41,945 nucleotides of DNA from positions 1 to 41,945 of the forward strand of contig CAJUJW010000018.1 in the NCBI GenBank assembly GCA_910586735.1. The letters are read 5' to 3'. The notes under the pieces are model-generated. The model had not been told where the DNA came from. It did not search any database and worked only from the letters and a program-made list of their open reading frames with translations. Numbering within the stretch: the stretch's first letter is position 1; each line of letters starts with the position of its first letter. The DNA is from an uncultured Oscillibacter sp. Its GTDB lineage: Bacteria > Bacillota > Clostridia > Oscillospirales > Oscillospiraceae. Below, piece after piece: positions 39,014-41,945 of the stretch. The translations under genes were made by a program, and so were the position numbers.

Positions 39014-40363
39014 TCAGCGCTTGTTCGAGCGCCTCCAGATGCGCATTTTCTCCGCCTCAGCGATGAGCTCCTCACGGAACTGGGGATGGGCCAGGCCGAT
39101 GAGGCCCTCCGCCCGTTCCCAGGTGGACTTGCCCTTGACGTTGAACTTGCCGTATTCCGTCACAATCCAGTGCAGGTTCGTCCGGGTGGCGGTGACCACA
39201 GAACCCTCCACCAGGGTGGGCCGGATGCGGGATTTCAGCTGGCCGCTCTTCTTGTCCATGAAGGAGGAGGAACAGCAGATAAAGCTCTTGCCGCCCTTGG
39301 CCAGGTACGCGCCCATGACGAAGTCCTGCTGCCCGCCCGCGCCGGAAATGTGGTTGATGCCGGAGGACTCGGAGGAAACCTGACCGTAGAGGTCGATGTC
39401 CACCGCGCCGTTGATGGAGGTGAATTTCTCAATCTGGGACACCCGGGCGATGTCGTTCACATAGCTGACCGGGGCGGCCATGCACTCCGGGTTGTTGTTC
39501 AGGAAATCATAGAGCTTCTGGGTACCCGCAGCGAAGGCGTAGGTCTGCCGGCCCCGGTCGAAGGGCTTGCACGCGCCGGTGATGCGGCCCGCCATGGACA
39601 TATCCACAAAGGCGTCCACGTACATCTCGGTATGTACCCCCAGGTCCTTCAAATCGGACTCGGCGATCATTTTGCCGATGGCGCTGGGCATGGAGCCGAT
39701 GCCCAGCTGGAGGCAGGCCCCGTCCTCGATTTCGGGCACCACCAGATTGGCCACGGCCAGGTCCACCTCGGAGGCCGGAGCGGCCCCGCCTCCCAGAATC
39801 TCCATGGGGGGGTTCTCCCCTTCCACCACCATGGCCACGTCGTCAATGTGAATCCAGTTCTCCGTTCCGCCCAGGCAGACGGGCATATTTTTGTTGACTT
39901 CCACAATGATGGTTTTGGCGCAGTCGCACACGGCCTTCAGGTGGGAGCCGCCGGGGCCGAAGTTGAAAAAGCCGTGCTCGTCCATGGGGGCCACCTGGAA
40001 CATGGCCACATCCAGGGTCTTGATGCAGTTGCGGTAATACCCCGGCAGCTCGGAGTAGCGCAGGGGGATGTAATAGGCGAAGCCCTCTTTGATGGCCTTG
40101 CGCTCAATGCCGCTCATATGCCAGGAGTTCCAGGCAAAGTGGCTGGCGGCGTCGGGCACGTCGAAGATGGCGGGACGGCGGGTCAGAATGCCGCCCCGGA
40201 TGTTCACGTCCGTCAGTTCCCCCATCCGGGCGGCCAGGGCCTTGTCCAGGGCGTTGGGAGAGCAGACGGTCCACCCGTAATCCAGCCAGTCGCCGGACTT
40301 GACGCACTTCACCGCCTCCTGGGCGGAAGTCAGCTTCTGACGGTATTGCTCCTGATAGCTCAT
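39014..40363 (-). CDS. butyryl/4-hydroxybutyrate-type CoA:acetate CoA-transferase
   Basis: A 449-residue family I CoA-transferase. It has an N-terminal Rossmann-like half (SQLYR-type start, then GGILTRRPAIFDVP), VHTEMYVDAFVDM with the likely catalytic Glu, and SGAGGQQDFVMGAYLAKGGKSFI, the hallmark of the acetyl-CoA hydrolase/transferase C-terminal domain. This fits butyryl-CoA:acetate or 4-hydroxybutyrate CoA-transferase, a last step of butyrate fermentation. Substrate cannot be told from sequence alone. The ATG at 40363 has GGAGG 8 bases upstream; five codons before it are left out. Monocistronic behind a strong promoter. Confidence 0.85.
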   Translation of the reverse strand: MSYQEQYRQKLTSAQEAVKCVKSGDWLDYGWTVCSPNALDKALAARMGELTDVNIRGGILTRRPAIFDVPDAASHFAWNSWHMSGIERKAIKEGFAYYIPLRYSELPGYYRNCIKTLDVAMFQVAPMDEHGFFNFGPGGSHLKAVCDCAKTIIVEVNKNMPVCLGGTENWIHIDDVAMVVEGENPPMEILGGGAAPASEVDLAVANLVVPEIEDGACLQLGIGSMPSAIGKMIAESDLKDLGVHTEMYVDAFVDMSMAGRITGACKPFDRGRQTYAFAAGTQKLYDFLNNNPECMAAPVSYVNDIARVSQIEKFTSINGAVDIDLYGQVSSESSGINHISGAGGQQDFVMGAYLAKGGKSFICCSSSFMDKKSGQLKSRIRPTLVEGSVVTATRTNLHWIVTEYGKFNVKGKSTWERAEGLIGLAHPQFREELIAEAEKMRIWRRSNKR

Positions 40364-40398
40364 AGTCGATTCCTCCATATATCTTATTGTTCAGTCTC

Positions 40399-40413
40399 TT
40401 CGCGACGCGCGAA
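40399..40413. promoter_or_regulatory. 6-bp palindrome in the CoA-transferase leader
   Basis: TTCGCG (40399-40404), ACG, CGCGAA (40408-40413), between the promoter and the ribosome site. It could be an operator or a small mRNA hairpin. Confidence 0.35.
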
Positions 40414-40448
40414 AAGAAATTTCCGTGGTATTATTCCTCCACTTATAT

Positions 40449-40477
40449 ACTATACCATCTTTGGAAGGATATTGCAA
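40449..40477 (-). promoter_or_regulatory. strong sigma-A promoter of the CoA-transferase gene
   Basis: On the minus strand TTGCAA (40477-40472), 17 bases ending TGG (extended -10), TATAGT (40454-40449), 86 bases before the start. Confidence 0.8.
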
Positions 40478-40511
40478 CGCCAAAACGTGAAAAAAATAAC
40501 GTATTTTTGCG

Positions 40512-40544
40512 AAAAAAGAGCAGGCCGGCGGGCCTGCTCTTTTT
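40512..40544 (-). terminator. intrinsic terminator of ispH-rpsA
   Basis: On the minus strand AGAGCAGGCC, loop CGCC, GGCCTGCTCT (40540-40517), flanked by A and T runs, 31 bases after the stop. Confidence 0.85.
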
Positions 40545-40575
40545 GTACCGCAAGGGGTTCCGGGTTTGAGGGGAC

Positions 40576-41945
40576 TTACTCCTCTTCCTCCCCCGCGTCC
40601 TCCACGGAGGGGGCCAGCAGGGCGCGGATGGACAGGGAGATTTTCTTGCGCTCCTCGTCCACGGCGGTGATCTTGGCGTCCACAATCTGGTTTTCCGCCA
40701 GCACGTCCTCCGGCTTCTCAATGCGCCGGTCAGCGATCTGGGAGATGTGAATCAGACCGTCCACGCCGGGGACAACCTCGGCGAAGGCGCCGAAGGTCAT
40801 CAGCTTCACCACGCGGACAGACGCCACGTCGCCCACGGAATACTTGTCCATGAACACCTGCCAGGGGTCCACGTTGTGGTCCTTGACGCCCAAGGAGATC
40901 TTCCGCTTCTCGGGGTCGAAGGAGATGACATAGACCTCCATGGTGTCGCCCACCTTGCATACCTCGGAGGGAGTCTTGATGCGGCTCCAGCTCAGCTCCG
41001 AGATATGTACCATGCCGTCCACGCCGCCGATATCCACAAAGACTCCGTAGCTGGTCATGGATTTCACGGTACCGGTGTAGCGCTTGCCCACCTCGATGTT
41101 GGCCCAGATCTCCTCCTGGGCGGCCCGGCGGGCCTCGTCGGCCACGGAACGGATGGAGCCAACCACCCGGCGGCGAGCCCGGTTGACCTCGGTGATGCGG
41201 AGCTGAACCTTCTGGCCCTTCATGGCGGAGAGGTCCGCGCCCCGGGGCTGGCCGCTTTGGGAGGCGGGGACGAATACCCGCACGCCCTTGACGGACACCA
41301 CGATGCCGCCCTTGTTTTCCTCGGTGACGGTGCCTTCCATCACGGTTTTCTCTTCCACGGCCTGCTCGATGTTCTCCCAGACCTTCACGGCGTCCAGCCG
41401 CTTCTTGGAGAGCTCGGCATAGCCCTCCACGTCGTTGACCCGGACAATATAGGTTTCGATCTCATCTCCGACCTTTACCACGTCCTCGGGTTTGGCGTTG
41501 GGGTCGTCGGAAAGCTCGCTGAACTTGATGTAGGCCGCCTGCTTGGCGCCCACATCCACCTGCACCTCCGTCGGGGTGATTGCGGTGACAATACCGGTTA
41601 CCTTCTCTCCTGTATTTAAAGTTTTGAAGGACTGGTTCAGCAGTTCCTCAAAGGACTCCTCGTTGTTCTCCACCGCTTTGATTTCTTCACTCATGGCTGC
41701 ATATACCTCCTTAATAATGCCCGCTGGCGTGGAAGCACCGGCCGTAAGGCCCGCAACAGAACAACCACTGAAAAAATCCGGCGGGAGCTCGTCCGCGTTT
41801 TCAAGCTGGACGACGCGGCGGCAGCTCTCCTTACAAATTTCCGTCAAATGTTTGGTGTTGGCGCTTTTACGGTCTCCTACCACGACCATTACGTCCGCTT
41901 TCGCGGCGAGAATGGCCGCTTCAGTCTGACGCTTATGCGTAGCGG
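40576..41945 (-). CDS. ispH-rpsA: IspH-ribosomal protein S1 fusion (5' end outside window)
   Basis: The frame is open at the right edge. The first about 85 visible residues (ATHKRQTEAAILAAKADVMV, KSANTKHLTEICKESC, LTAGASTPAGIIKEV) are the C-terminal part of IspH, the last MEP-pathway enzyme, an Fe-S reductase. The rest holds four S1 RNA-binding domains (starting near GEKVTGIVT, KTVMEGTVT, GKRYTGTVK, GDVASVRVV) with an acidic tail ending EDAGEEEE. Fusion of IspH to ribosomal S1 is known from several Clostridia. Any ATG inside the visible part is not the start. Stop TAA at 40576-40578. Confidence 0.95.
   Translation of the reverse strand, partial: ATHKRQTEAAILAAKADVMVVVGDRKSANTKHLTEICKESCRRVVQLENADELPPDFFSGCSVAGLTAGASTPAGIIKEVYAAMSEEIKAVENNEESFEELLNQSFKTLNTGEKVTGIVTAITPTEVQVDVGAKQAAYIKFSELSDDPNAKPEDVVKVGDEIETYIVRVNDVEGYAELSKKRLDAVKVWENIEQAVEEKTVMEGTVTEENKGGIVVSVKGVRVFVPASQSGQPRGADLSAMKGQKVQLRITEVNRARRRVVGSIRSVADEARRAAQEEIWANIEVGKRYTGTVKSMTSYGVFVDIGGVDGMVHISELSWSRIKTPSEVCKVGDTMEVYVISFDPEKRKISLGVKDHNVDPWQVFMDKYSVGDVASVRVVKLMTFGAFAEVVPGVDGLIHISQIADRRIEKPEDVLAENQIVDAKITAVDEERKKISLSIRALLAPSVEDAGEEEE

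Noticed and set aside
1..41945. CRISPR arrays, tRNA or rRNA genes, insertion sequences
   Set aside because: No regularly spaced repeats, cloverleaf-like or rRNA segments, or transposase motifs were seen on either strand.

Overview
The window looks like chromosomal DNA from a GC-rich, endospore-forming anaerobe of the Oscillospiraceae (relatives of Flavonifractor, Oscillibacter, Lawsonibacter). The evidence is a set of sporulation genes (cotJ, cwlD, spoIVA, spoVM, a SPOCS-LysM protein), a PPi-type phosphofructokinase, a butyrate-type CoA-transferase, an IspH-S1 ribosomal protein fusion, and the Gram-positive order of the rsgA-prkC-prpC-rlmN-rsmB cluster. This placement is inferred from gene content; no 16S or other marker search was possible. 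No tRNA, rRNA, CRISPR array or insertion sequence was found, and no stretch over 300 bases lacks a gene.

Bases 1-4.4 kb: a cotJ operon on the minus strand (CotJA and CotJB fused in one frame, CotJC cut off after about 65 residues), divergent from cwlD-radA on the plus strand. A small Cys-rich protein gene overlaps the 3' end of radA in antisense. A Xer-type tyrosine recombinase follows, with a 28-bp dif-shaped palindrome about 77 bp upstream. 4.4-8.8 kb: an Amidase_6 protein, an AraC/GyrI regulator, and the divergent glycolytic pair fba / PPi-pfk sharing a 240-bp control region, then a small gene broken by one extra base. 8.8-12.4 kb: an ECF sigma factor with a coupled membrane protein (probable anti-sigma), coaX, and ogt with a CPCC protein.

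12.4-18.5 kb: spoIVA, a polar amino-acid ABC transporter (lipoprotein, permease, ATPase), a SPOCS-LysM protein, the tiny spoVM, and a 64-residue Cys-rich membrane protein. spoIVA and the SPOCS-LysM gene share almost the same sigma-E-like promoter geometry. Both SpoIVA and SpoVM, which build the spore-coat basement layer together in Bacillus, are therefore in this window.

18.6-35.4 kb: a long minus-strand run of tightly spaced or overlapping genes starting from a strong promoter before cdaA: cdaA, cdaR, rseC-like, DUF5685, a J-domain/TPR protein, yicC, remA, gmk, rpoZ, priA, def, fmt, a YugP-like zinc peptidase, rsmB, rlmN, prpC, prkC, rsgA. It joins c-di-AMP synthesis, nucleotide, replication-restart, translation-initiation, rRNA-modification and Ser/Thr phosphorylation functions. 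The last part matches the Bacillus order except that coaBC, rpe and thiN are missing here.

35.5-41.9 kb: a class V aminotransferase (SufS-like) with a DUF3343 partner, ispF-ispD-carD, a butyryl/4-hydroxybutyrate-type CoA-transferase behind a strong promoter, and the 5'-truncated ispH-rpsA fusion that runs off the right edge. Three steps of the MEP isoprenoid pathway (IspD, IspF, IspH) thus lie within 5 kb.
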